64,000 bases of DNA. It comes from Apostichopus japonicus (taxonomy: Eukaryota; Echinodermata; Holothuroidea; Aspidochirotida; Stichopodidae). The DNA is taken from assembly GCF_037975245.1 (NCBI RefSeq), contig NC_092568.1, positions 18,247,001 through 18,311,000 of the forward strand, in the 5' to 3' direction. How positions within the stretch are numbered: the stretch's first letter is position 1; every line of letters starts with the position of its first letter. The translations under genes and the position numbers were made by a program. Of the stretch, positions 23,840 through 54,996 are shown one piece after another. The notes below the pieces were generated by a model. The model searched no databases. It was not told the origin of the DNA and saw nothing but the letters and a program-made list of their open reading frames with translations.

Positions 23840-26800
23840 GTAATAATATATCAGCTATATATTCGTGAAGTATCTCATCCAGAGTTGGTCGATTTACCTG
23901 AAATGCTAAACAGTTTTATGATAATGCAATGCAGCACTTAGTGGTGTAATTATTGCATATCGTTGTGAAGTTTTCTTTCTAGCATTATTTTTTCTTGTAT
24001 GCTATAGGAGTTTAGCTTTAAAAGAAGTATGAATAGTGCATAAAGTGGGCCATGACGTAAATCGTAACATTATTGGTTATGATGTAGCACTCAGGAAAGA
24101 GAGAAAACTGGATACGCAAACTCATATAGATACAGGGTATTTGTAATAACGGATTGGTTTGCTTCTGGTTAACAACGATATATGAAAAGCATCAGTTGAA
24201 ACAAGTAAGCTCCTTAAACTATACCCAATTCATGAGAATGTGGTTACTCGGCATAGCTGCGTCTGGTCTTTATAACATTTAGACACACCCAACTATCACA
24301 CATGACTTTTAAAGGCTGCATACCCTTTAAACAAAGTATTTATTGACAAAGCTAGGGTCTGGGAAATGAAGGAGGGGGGGGGGGGTGTTGACTCCGTGGG
24401 TCAAGAAGTGACAGTAACCAAATGATTATATGTTATACTATATCCCGGAACATTTTTTGGCCATATGTTGCATATGGTGAGGTCTGTGGTGCATATGACT
24501 ATTTCTGTAGGCCTTATGTGCCCTTGCAGGGATAACAATTTGAACAGTACTGAAGCTCGTGTCCATATGAAGACTTTACCTAATATGTAAGGTCTGAAAG
24601 AAAATGTTGCGAAAAACGCTATATTATGCGAGCTTCAAGAAGTGGTAGAATTTACAGAAAAGTATACGTTGGATGTTGGTTTTCACGGTATGGGCTGATA
24701 TACAATACACAGTAAAGAACCAGACACACAGGCAGTGTTCGACTTATGGCCAAAAAATTGCATAGCAACAAATTTTGACAATTGCTATACAATATTTTTG
24801 TTGCATAGCAGTTCCCCAATATTGAATAGCAGTTTTAAAATTACCACAAAACGGACCAAATGTTGGCGATCAATGTATTAACTAGAAAATGTTTGTTTAT
24901 TATGATTATTTATACTAGTGTTGCTACCATAACCGTTTTCAACATCGGTGTCGGCCGATATTTGCAATATCGGCAGCATATCGGTATCGGTAAATCGGCA
25001 GCATATCGGTATCGGTAAAATTTTGCCTAATTGCCGATAACAGCAAACCGATATTGAACTTTTCTTTTTAACAGCAGAGCTACCTGTACTTATTTATACT
25101 TGCAATGATTTGTTAATCTGCCCAAGACGATCCATTTCTTTAGCGTCAGTTAAACTCAGATTCATTTTCGATTAATATCCATGGAAACCTGACTCTCCGT
25201 AACATCTAAAAACACGTCTACGGCGCGCGAATATAACCAATGACCTTCGTGAACCTTGGCCTACACACAGCATTAGTGCAGCATATATTATATATATACA
25301 CTGTACTAACCACTCATTTCCTCAAAGGCCTCCGTGAAAACCTTGAACATGATGCATACAGTAACTGCACAGTTTCAGCAGTGTTGGAAAACCTTGTTCA
25401 ATTTCACGCGAACACACTGCCGATTTCCCGCCGGTGTTCGCCTGCCTAGCACGCGTAACGTGCGAGCATTAAGGCGTGGTGTCCAGGGGCCCGTCTTAGG
25501 GCTATGGTGGGGTCATGGGGTAGAACCCCTCGTGGGGATCCTGGGGGCGAAAGCCCCCGAAAATTGTTGCCATTTTTTGCGATGTCTGGCGATGAAAAAA
25601 AACGCAGTTGAGGATGCAAAATACTGCCAACTTTTTTATTAAAATTGTCACGAAACTGATGAAAATTTTAAAATGACAAGTTAAAGTAGCTATATTATGT
25701 TATAAAATGAAAAGAGATTTAATCTGTCTTTCAATCTTTAAAAAGTGCAACTTACAAAACTTCCGATATTATGAAACAAACAACGTTCAGCAAAGCCTCG
25801 TTTCTAGACTGCCTAACAATGAATAGCGTGCACTATGCGTACATTTGTACAACTGCAGTGTTTAACCCTATACCCAACTACTGTACCACGGTACATGTGC
25901 TGCGAATTTGCCCAGGTACCTTCCCAACAACTGTGAGCTCATCCCCTGTGTAACACCTGTTTGTTAACATTTTTTTGGCACGTTGCCAGAATCGGACTTT
26001 AAGGTTTCTTTCACCTATTTCGTCGTTCTTGTAGTTATAAATAGATTAACGCAACAACCTTGTAGCCTATCACAAAATTGGCAAGAAGAGAAACTTTATC
26101 ATATAAATGATACTAACATTGCACTTAAATGTGGTTTCCATATAATTTGTCTCTATCGATAATCATAGAATTGTTATTCTGTATTCGACACAATGCCTAA
26201 GTGACGGTCGTAAACCATATTTCAATTTTATTATTCCCAATAGGCTGGTATTTCGAGTTTCTCGATTACATATTTCTTGTCATCTACTTAATGGAGTGTG
26301 TTCTGAAGGTCTATGTATGGAGACAGGAATATTTCAAAGAATCATGGAATATAATGGGTAAGCCAGACAAATTTAGCGTACGAAAGATAATGTGACAAAA
26401 GTCACTCGTTTGGAAACACGTGAGAGTACGCGAAGGTTACAACTTTTAGGAAGTAAAGCACAGAAAATTCTGAAAAAAGAACAGATATGAATGGTATGGA
26501 AATTTTCCATCTTTATATTCAAGGAATACGTCTCACTTTTATAAAATAAACACTTTTTGCCAAGATAGTTTCTTCATCTGCTAGTAGAGAATATGATGTA
26601 TAAAAAACGGACATCGTAACTCCAAAAAGCATCACATTGATTTATAGTTATACTATCCTCTTTGTATAATGCTGTGATTCACCAAAACCGGATATTTATG
26701 TATGACCCACCTTGATTTCATAGCTGGTTGGGTTTTTCGTTATCACTTTCGTAATTTTCAAAAATTTACATTCATTATTTCTCAGATTTTACGATAGTTG

Positions 26801-26963
26801 TGGTGAATCTGATCGATTTTGGCTTGTCAACGATTTTAGGGAATGATGTCAACATCCTAAACGTACTTGGTATGATTCGAGCTATGAGAGCACTGCGGGC
26901 TCTAAGAGTTCTCCGAACTGTAAGGTAAGTATTAACGTGTCTGTGCGACTCGTAATGTGAAAA

Positions 26964-27053
<90 letters not shown>

Positions 27054-27447
27054 TTGATGATGATGATGATGCTGATGATGATAATAATGATGATGATGAT
27101 GATGATGATAATAATAATGATGATGACGACGACGACGATGACGACGATGATGACGACGACGATGATGATGATGATGATGATCATGATCATGATGATGATG
27201 ATGATGATAATAATGATGATGACGACGACGACGATGACGATGATGATGATGATCATCATAATGATGATGATGATCATAATGATGATGATGATGGCATAAT
27301 GATGATGATGATGGCATAATGATTATGATGATGATGATGATGATGATGATGTTGATGATGATGATGATGATGATGATGATAGCATAATGATTATGATGAT
27401 CATGATGATAATCATGATGATGATGATGATGAAGATGATGATCATGG

Positions 27448-27478
<31 letters not shown>

Positions 27479-30400
27479 CATGGTGATGATGATGATGATG
27501 AAAGTGTTGATAGTTTTGGTGATGATGAGGAATATTATAATGAAGATGATGAAGATGTTAAATATGATTATCGTGAAGGTAAAGATTACGGCGAAGACGA
27601 ACGAATTGATAACACAAATTGGTAATTATTGGAAGATTTTTGTTTCCATTTGTCAGATTTCTTCGCAGTCTTCAGGTGATCATGAATACCTGTTTGGAAT
27701 CAGTGCAGTCAATGGGAGCCATAACTATGGTCAGCATGTTATTTTTATGTATCCTTTTGCACGACCACAATCCTATTACTATTGTCATCACCTACATAGG
27801 CCTACCTCCATGCATGTCGCAAAGATGGCCCTCCTTACATACGACATCTTTGATAAAATAAAACTGTCCTCACAAGCATGATACGGTATATATGCTCCGT
27901 CAATTCACAGTCAGTAGACCATTAATTAAAAACATGACAGATTCGCCTGTAAAGTACATATTGCCTTTACGTCTTCATGAAGCATTTGCTATCACATCGG
28001 GCCAAATAATAGAAACGCTTCGCCTACATTCAATATGACGTCTACCACTTAACACTTGAGAGGGAAACTTCATCTTTCCAAGTCCATCAACGTGTACTTC
28101 AAATTGGTTAAAATGTAACTGTAGAACCGCTAAACTTTAAACTGTTTCTTTACTCGTCGACTCAAGATGTGCTTTTAAATCTCTCAACGTTGTAAACGTG
28201 TACGTTATTTCGTGTAAAGTGAGTGGTTTGGAGTACGACCTTAACGTTTATGTTTGCTTAAGACATGTTTGCTGTGATCGGCCGAGGATTGTACGCAGAT
28301 GTGGACCCTAAGAGATTTGGAAATATCGTATCAGCGATGCTGACACTATTCCAGTTGTTAACACTGGACGATTGGTTCTACATTTACACCGATGCCGTAG
28401 CTAAGGATCCAGGTATATATACTACAGTCGACTTTCAGACGCTGCAAACTTATTGTAGACATTATAACAGATAATCACACTTAGGCCTTAAAATATAATG
28501 CATATCGGATGAGACAACAAAATATATGGGTTAACACTTTCTGATCATTATTCCGCAATTTCCTGTTACGCTTTGAAGCTTAACATTTGCAAACACAGTA
28601 TACTCACACTATCATTTATTGAGTATATTCACAAATTATTTTTGTAAAAATAGTGATGTACTGCCTGGCACGTTAACTTTGCACAAAAGTGAATCATCGA
28701 TCGTGACTGATATCCTAATAATTTAATCAACGTGTTCTATGTATAACAATTAGAATGTATATGTATTTTGTAAGGCGCGAATGAATTCAACATTGAACTG
28801 CGAGTATACAATGGCGACATTGTGATTGATCCACAATCCCCTTTTTTTTATATTTCGTATAGCGAATGAGCACATCTTTCTATTCTTATTGACGTACATC
28901 GTGACAGAGTACTTTATCTTCTTAAAGTAAGTCAAAGTCAAGGAAGACATTATATTACTCATAAGGCTAATATTATAGATTTAAAAGAAAGAACGTAATC
29001 TACAAACTATAGCCATACAGGTTAAATATCTCAGTATTGTTGAGTCTATTTTAATAATATTGCTGTATGCATGCATCGAAACATATTCTGGTTTCTTCAA
29101 ATTATGAACAATTTAACTTTTCGACGGAGGCCGTCAGAGTTATTTTTTCACTATTAATGTTAACATGAAGACGTAAAAAAACATACTCTACAGTAAACAG
29201 TTCCAAAATTATATTTTCGAAGAGCATTTTCTACCTCAAAACATAACCGGAAAGAGCAAGCTCCCTCCACGAATTGACAATTACGGTATAGCATTTCCTG
29301 TATCCACAGTTTGTTTGTTGCAGTGCTGGTTGATAATTTTCAACTGACATTAGAAGCCTCAAGTGCAAGCGAAACGGACAGAAAGAAGGTGAAGTATCAC
29401 ACATTCACATCCGTTTCAGTTTTAATTGCTATAACCTACGCATACGTTTTGTAATTTATTGACTTACCGTATAGATTATAGCCCAACCATAAAGGTGTAT
29501 CAGCAATTATATTGTTCTCAACGGAAGTTATTGTTATCATTTCTTTATACATTATTCATTATGCCTAATTGTTGTCGCTCGCTTGTCGTGTGGCACTTAA
29601 TATTGAGTGATATGAGTGACGTTGTGTTCACGTGTAAATGGGTTCACTTTTGCTATGTCATTATATTCACATACAGTATTTTGCTTAATTTTTCGTTACT
29701 TTATATCGTTTTGTCTAAATCGATCTCTTTTACGACATGCGCTCGGGTTTTCTGTGTTAAAAAAAAACAAAAAACTATCATTTGTTTGATACTGTATTAG
29801 ACTTCAGTTATGACTACGGTAGGTTTAATCGAGTTTTCAAATACTCTATATTCTTATCAAGAGCTTCATGGCTAACGTCAATTCGAGAAGATCCATGCTG
29901 AAATTTCTTCTAATGGATTCATATACTTAACTACACCGGTTTTGACTTTGTAACAAACTGCTCAAAGATCGCAATCCATAGTTAGGTATTCAAGCATAGT
30001 AAACTTGAGACGTACATAATAAAATCAAACTCTTACGGGAGGGGATGCTAGCCGATTTAATCTATATTTGGAGGCTTACTCAGTTCCATCTCGTAGTCTC
30101 GTCTTTAATCTCTTCTCTATTAGAAAACAATTGACGAACCGGAAGATCCAGGCTTTGATTTACTGAATATCAAATTGGAACAAACCAGCATTGGTGAGAA
30201 ACTCGATATTGACTTACTGCTTCGACTTGTAAGTATGCATATTATTTATAGAATGAAACTTAAAGAGGTAAGTTAATGCATAACCTATACTGCTTGACAG
30301 ATCCTTGACTTGACAACACCTTATAGATAAACGTTGATACAAATACCTTTCACATATCTTCTAATTAAATGTCTATTTCAGGAAGCTTACCGTCTTACGA

Positions 30401-31611
30401 AGGAACGAAATTAAAGAAAACAATAGATAGTTACTACCCTGAAGATAAATACACCACCAGGTGAGCGATGTAAAATTTAAAAAGAAAAATTATCCTAAAA
30501 ACTGTTGATACATTGATTAAATCAACAGATGAACCCATTCATAATTTCATGCCAAAAGTTATGTAAAGTTACTATGCAATGTTAACAAGTTACCTAAATA
30601 CGATACCTATTTTAAACAGGAACAGATAAATACCTTCTTATTAACATTGTAGGAAAGCACAAAATCAACTTCGTTTTAAGATAACAACATTATCTACCCC
30701 AGTTTCTGCGCGCTATACAATATAGAACCTTTTCGTGTGCTACTTTTGCTGTATAATATTTATGTAAATTCGTTTTCTTCGGACAGCGAGAAGGGAATAC
30801 CTGACACTTTCTGAGATTGCTTGCTTCATTTTGAGCTTACTGTTTTGCTATTTGTTAATCACAAGTATCTCCATCACGACTTTAATTAGGCCGGTTGCGA
30901 TTGCTTTTTCATCTTGACCGTTCAGCCCATCAACTCAAACCATATCCTGTGTAACTTTTACAGTATAACGTTTATGTAAATTCGTTTTCTTTGCACAGCG
31001 AGAGGGAGTATCTAACACACTTTCTGGGATTACTTGCTTCGTTGGAATACACCGGCCATGTTCTACGCAATCAGAAAGGCACGTTGAACAAAATGATAGA
31101 CATAGTCCAAGAGGTACAGCTGATTAATAATCATTTATTCCTTTTTTATTTATAGATCAAATAACACATGTGTACGTAGTACATAAGGTGGTATTACATT
31201 GTCAGTGAAATTTGAGAACTAATCTTCGGAAAGTACTAAAGGACTCAATGCCCCCCAAATTTGTTTTTGCAATCAATTTTAAAAACAAACAATCTCTCGG
31301 ATTCTTTTTCCTTAACACTTGAGTGTCAAACTGAAAAATCTTAACGACTCAAAACTGCAAAACATCAACAGGCCTCCAAACATACGTTTTTTCTTTAAAT
31401 ATGTACTTTCTTATAAAAACAGGATGGTTTCCATGGCGGTTGTTTTTTTAAAAGCTATTAAATATTATGCATATTATGGATAAATGTATGCAGTATGCCG
31501 AGTCAGTAGTTTGCACGCAAGCGATTAACTGATGCGATGCGTAACTGATCGACAGAAAATTTATGTCACTGTAACATATATTCGTTTTCACAGACTTTCG
31601 ATGATGCATAG
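22229..31611 (+). CDS. CATSPER1: Cation channel sperm-associated protein 1 (CatSper1 pore subunit)
   Basis: Twelve exons: 22229-22437, 23598-23839, 26244-26357, 26786-26924, 27657-27748, 28263-28412, 28863-28926, 29310-29388, 30124-30232, 30382-30460, 30999-31113, 31594-31611. All phases agree and give 469 aa. The product is one of four pore-forming subunits of the pH- and voltage-gated CatSper calcium channel of the sperm tail. It has a single six-TM unit. S4 (about 219-238) has arginines every third residue. The pore carries TLDDW at 299-303, the CatSper calcium filter. DPKRF precedes the pore helix, and YFIFLNL..VLVDNFQ forms S6. A conserved C-terminal helix region matches vertebrate CatSper1 rather than CatSper2, 3 or 4. 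The N-terminus before S1 is only about 123 aa and lacks the long histidine-rich segment of mammals. The gene converges on CATSPERE. Confidence 0.9.
22529..22921. mobile_element. hAT-type MITE with perfect 8-bp target duplication
   Basis: Terminal inverted repeats CAGGGTTGTCCAACCT are perfect over 16 bp. CTGTAAAG flanks both sides (22521-22528 and 22922-22929). The interior has the GGCCCGCGGGCC and CCGGCCCGCC sequence common in hAT elements of many animals. There is no ORF. It is inserted in CATSPER1 intron 1. Confidence 0.95.
22930..23597. other. CATSPER1: Rest of CATSPER1 intron 1
   Basis: Intron sequence to the right of the MITE. No further element or exon is recognised. Confidence 0.5.
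23840..26243. other. CATSPER1: CATSPER1 intron 2 with repeat debris
   Basis: A G run lies at 24374. From about 24943 to 25060, direct repeats of CGGCAGCATATCGGTATCGG lie with nearby complementary CCGATA sequence, a pattern frequent at ends of DNA transposons. From about 25480 to 25565 a GC-rich block (CCAGGGGCCC, GGGGGCGAAAGCCCCC) looks like another element fragment. No exon is supported. Confidence 0.55.
26244..26924 (+). CDS. CATSPER1: CATSPER1 exons 3-4: S2, S3 and voltage sensor S4
   Basis: Exon 3 (26244-26357) encodes GWYFEFLDYIFLVIYLMEC, which is S2, then KVYVWRQEYF up to the start of S3. Exon 4 (26786-26924) encodes DFTIVVVNLIDFG (S3) and S4, in which arginines occur at every third position from 220 to 235. 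A further arginine follows at 238 from the next exon. This dense spacing is typical of a working voltage sensor. The donor after GTAAG is a perfect GTAAGT. Confidence 0.92.
26961..27525. repeat. Very long (GAT)n-type trinucleotide repeat in CATSPER1 intron 4
   Basis: About 550 bp of GAT/ATG units with AAT, GAC and CAT variants arranged in blocks. It starts about 35 bp after the exon 4 donor and ends about 130 bp before the exon 5 acceptor. It creates long false frames of poly-Asp, poly-Met, poly-Ile and poly-His on both strands. None is a gene. Confidence 0.97.
27657..28412 (+). CDS. CATSPER1: CATSPER1 exons 5-6: S4-S5 linker, S5 and pore helix
   Basis: Exon 5 (27657-27748) encodes FLRSLQVIMNTCLESVQSMG and the S5 start. 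It must end at TTTTTAT|GTATCC to keep frame with exon 6. Exon 6 (28263-28412) gives MFAVIGRGLYADVDPKRF, the pore helix LTLFQLL and the filter TLDDW. The filter aspartate is the residue known to confer calcium selectivity in CatSper channels. Exon 6 ends GAT CCA G|GTATAT. Confidence 0.92.
28863..31611 (+). CDS. CATSPER1: CATSPER1 exons 7-12: S6 and cytosolic C-terminus
   Basis: Exon 7 (28863-28926) and exon 8 (29310-29388) form S6 (TYIVTEYFIFLN, then LFVAVLVDNFQ). Exon 9 (30124-30232) must use the second of two overlapping donors, GTATGC rather than GTAAGT, to stay in frame with exon 10 (30382-30460, SLPSYEGTKLKKTID). Exon 11 (30999-31113) encodes EREYLTHFLGLLASLEY, aligned with the helix at the end of mammalian CatSper1. 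Exon 12 (31594-31611) adds TFDDA and a stop, similar to the mammalian DTTFEAG ending. If exon 12 is not used, reading on from exon 11 ends at 31155. Confidence 0.82.
30745..30845 (+). pseudogene. Decayed duplicate of CATSPER1 exon 11
   Basis: The segment TGTAAATTCGTTTTCTT..ACAGCGAGA.GG.A.TA, with matching acceptor and exon start, occurs here about 206 bp before the real exon (30999). It continues with ACACTTTCTG.GATT.CTTGCTTC. The copy has indels and an in-frame stop and then diverges, so it cannot replace exon 11. Confidence 0.8.
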
Positions 31612-32286
31612 CAGTTTCTTTATGAATAGGTGAGTTTCAATGAATATAAAACGTTCGTCGAGTTTCTGGGAGACATGAACTTAAACGGAATTCTAATGTC
31701 ACAACAAACTTGATGGGCTTTCCACGAAACCTTTTCTTTTAATAATGTATAGAATATTTAACATGTAATAGATTAAAACAATTTAAAAGAATACATTAAA
31801 CATAACGAAGTGAATTATATTCACACATGGAATCTCTCACAGGTCAAGGCAGAGGCTCCACGGGGTGGGGCCGAGGGGTGTGTTGCATACCGTTAAGTAT
31901 TCGTTTTTCAGCTTTCTTTCAAGATATTGTAGTTATCCTTCCAGAACAGTATGCCTTCGTTGTTGCTGCACAAAGCAAAATTGAAAAAAAAAATGGAAAG
32001 AAGAATTAGCAATATCACCCTCTCAGCGTCTCAGCTCCGATTCTTATAACTTAATAAGAGATATGTGTAAGTCCGTAATTAAAGTGTTTTATCATATATT
32101 TCTGAAGGTTGTCAGCCGCATTCGTAAATGGATGAAACGTTTTTCGTTCAAGGGAATTTGAAAGAAAAGATAAAACCGACTGAGAGTATAACCTGCATGA
32201 TAAACACAGGTGTTGTTGATAGTAAAGACATACATTTGTTTGCTCTTTCGAAAAGCGTAATGTAAATATTAAGAAACGCAAATAAA
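31612..32286. other. Tail-to-tail gap between CATSPER1 and CATSPERE
   Basis: Only about 0.7 kb separates the two proposed stop codons, so the two 3' UTRs may overlap. No canonical AATAAA is obvious for CATSPER1 directly after 31611. No other gene is seen. Confidence 0.55.
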
Positions 32287-52048
<19,762 letters not shown>

Positions 52049-53261
52049 AAGACTGTTTAGTTTGTGGCAGATCATTGTCTACCTTATGTCTAGTCTGCAC
52101 ACACGAAGCTTACAAGTAACAACATGTACAGTTTCTACATCTAGTCGTCTAGTATAGTACGTTAGGGACGGGTTAACAACCGCAAGGCCATGTAATGTTA
52201 GGCGTGTGTATATCATACGTACGTCCAGCATGCATGCCTTGTGCTGCCATGGCAACGGTATACGTCATAATTTATGAAACTATTTGCAGTAGGCCACCAT
52301 AACTTTTACCATGATGCAAAGACAGGACACGTTGATGAACTTTTTGAATCTAACCTTCTCTGTGTCGTCTGACGCAAAGATATAGTATAGTATAATCAAA
52401 ATACAACATGAAGAATGGCAGTTTGGTGCTCCCCAACTAGTACTGATCTCTGTTAGTGTTAGGATTTAGCCAATTCAATTATTAACACACAAGTTGCACA
52501 TTTTTTTTCTTCTTAAAATTGTATCAGATATAGGTAACTCACGACCAAGAAGAGAAATTGCTTTCCCCTGCCGTATTATAGTGACAATTACACCGACCAA
52601 ATACATAACACTGTGTATAGTCTAGCTTATGTCTAGTCTGCACGCACGAAGCTTACACGTAACAACATGTACAGTTCTTCATCTAGTCTATAGGCGGCGC
52701 GAACGGATTAACAACCGCAAGGCCTTGTAATTTAGGCGTGCGCGTGTGTATATCATACGTACGTCCAGCATGCATGCCTTGTGCGGTCTTGGCAACGGTC
52801 TACGTCATAATTTATGAAAACTATTTGCAGTAGGCCACCATTACTTTTACCATGAAGCCAAAGACATGACATGTTGATGAACTTTGTGAATCTAACCGTC
52901 TCTGTGTCGTCTGACGCAAAGATATAGTGCGATCGAAATAAAACCAGTTTGCCGTGCTCCCCCAATTAATGATCTCTGTTAAGATTTAATCCAATTCAAT
53001 GACTAAGTTACACAAGTCGCCCATTTCTTCTCCTCTTAAAATTGTATCAGAAAGAGGTCAATGTATATATATCCTTTTTTTTTAAATCTTATCACACGTA
53101 AATATTTATTACAATTAACCTACTTATTTCTTTTACACATACAAATAAGTCAAGCGAGATCACGGTTGGATAATAATTTCGTAAGTTGTTGCTGACATAT
53201 CTTTGACATATTCTGAACGAAGAGACAGAAGCTATCACACGGTGTATACACGCGTGTGTAC

Positions 53262-53628
53262 CAAGGGCGTAGGAACCGGGGGGGGGGGGGCTGGGGGGCG
53301 CCAGCCCCCCCAGTGAAAAATATGGGGCGGAAGTATCGTTCCGCCCCCCCGCTCCGCAAGTCAGAAAACCCCTTTTTCATTTCCAAATGAGAAAAAAATC
53401 TCATTTGAAGCACCAAATTACATCTAAGGCCAGGTGAAAATGCAAAATTCTTTACAAAATGGAGTGGGTGTTGAAGTGTGCTATATTGCACCAAATTGCA
53501 TCTGAGGCCACCTGGAAATGCCAAAAAATTCCAAAGGGGAGGGGGACACCCCCTCCCCTTAGACCCCTCCCCCAGGCCGGCCATCAGTCTTCAGCCCCCC
53601 CACTCAAAAGTACCTTCCTACGCCACTG
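53262..53628. mobile_element. hAT-like MITE, ends CAAGGGCGTAGGAA / TTCCTACGCCACTG
   Basis: The ends are inverted with two mismatches. GTGTGTAC flanks both sides (53254-53261 and 53629-53636), a perfect 8-bp target duplication. G and C homopolymers fill the interior. No ORF is meaningful. Confidence 0.93.
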
Positions 53629-53864
53629 GTGTGTACCGTAGCATATACCGTAGCTTGCTGTAGACTGCCTTGTTTTTAAATCAGCCGAGATAGAGCCTGC
53701 ATGGGTACGAAAACCAAACAATTTGATCCCTTCTCAACCCATATTTCCCTTCATCGAATCTGTACCCATGCGATCGACAGTGTCGCTGTTTTATTACCTA
53801 TACTAAAGCATGTTTAATGTTTTTAACTTGTTTGTGTGTGTTCTGGCTTGTAATCCGTAATATG

Positions 53865-54996
53865 CATGGGCGGCGATCCGTACTTCCGAGTGGGGGGGGG
53901 GGGGGGGATATGACCTTGTTGACTATCTAAGCGTAGCGCCACCATGAGTTGGCGCGAAGCGTACAAGAAAATTTTGGGATTAACAAACTCTGAATCAACG
54001 AGGTAAATGAATCTGGAGAAACTATCACACAGTAAATAAGCGCGTACGCGCGTACCATGTATGGAGGGTCATGTGATGTGTTCCAGGGTGGTACTAATAT
54101 ACTACTCTCCCTATTACGCATGATGATTTCACCCAACTAGTACGTAAATGAGTTTGCGCGCTTAGAGCAGCAGACGACACCCGTTACCTAGCAATAACCG
54201 TGCCTGTAGCCTAACGTGATAGCTATATTCCCGTCGAACAGCATTAGGCTCTGTTCCATGGAGAATTCCGTGGTTGCACTGAACTAAACATTTCCCCACA
54301 TTTCCCATTTCTACACTCACTTATAGCGTGTAGTAATAACGTTAGGCCATATGAGACAAAGCTTGCCCCTAGAGCTGTATTAATAAGTAAGATTATGTAG
54401 AAAGCCTGCCTTCATTCAAGAGAATAAGGTTGAACGTTAGCATATTAGCACTATTTCGTAGGCCTGAAGTACCAGTACCTTCTTATGCCGTTAGCTCCCA
54501 TGTCCGAACCGACCAATCTTTCACGAAGTCACTAACACTGTTCTCGAACTGCTACAGAGAAATATCAGTATAGTACCACCCTGGAACACATCACATGACC
54601 CTCCATACATGGTACGCGCGCACCCAATTGACATGGATCCTCCAGATTCATTTACCTCGTTGCTCTGAATGCTATGAGGGTGCATATATGTACTATACAA
54701 TACCGTGGGCGCAATAATACATTTTGTTGTTATAGGGCCAATGAAGCCTACAGTCAACTATTCTTGCTTTATAAAGACGCTTTATTTGAAACGATCGCAC
54801 TGCGTTTATGGTATGCGAGAAATGAAGCTAAAAAAGAGCCGTACATTAACGATGATGCATAAATGTAGGCATGAAAATATTCTTATCCCTGGCATTTGGT
54901 GGGGGGGGGGGATATGGTGTATTACATCCCCTCCACCCATTTTCATGGGGGGATATATCCCCCCTTCCCCCCCCCCCCCCAGGATCGCCGCCCATG
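53865..54996. mobile_element. hAT-like element, TIR CATGGGCGGCGATCC, copy 2
   Basis: Ends CATGGGCGGCGATCC and GGATCGCCGCCCATG. GTAATATG flanks both sides (53857-53864 and 54997-55004), a perfect 8-bp target duplication. It is inverted relative to copy 1 (41199-42036). Its middle differs from copy 1 and contains another element (53996-54662). Confidence 0.95.
53996..54662. mobile_element. Nested hAT-like foldback, TIR CAACGAGGTAAATGAATCTG
   Basis: The end CAACGAGGTAAATGAATCTG is mirrored at the right end (CAGATTCATTTACCTCGTTG). CTCTGAAT flanks both sides (53988-53995 and 54663-54670), a perfect 8-bp duplication. The inner arms continue as inverted repeats for roughly 110 bp (ACCATGTATGGAGGGTCATG and its complement near 54590). 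No ORF. It was inserted into copy 2 after that copy was in place. Confidence 0.93.

Noticed and set aside
26957..27319. Long open frames of poly-Asp, poly-Met, poly-Ile and poly-His
   Set aside because: Products of the GAT microsatellite in a CATSPER1 intron.
22229..31611. Alternative naming as CatSper2, 3 or 4, or a voltage-gated sodium/calcium channel
   Set aside because: A single six-TM unit rules out four-domain channels. The DPKRF plus TLDDW pore and the C-terminal HFLGLLASLE helix fit CatSper1 best from remembered family motifs.
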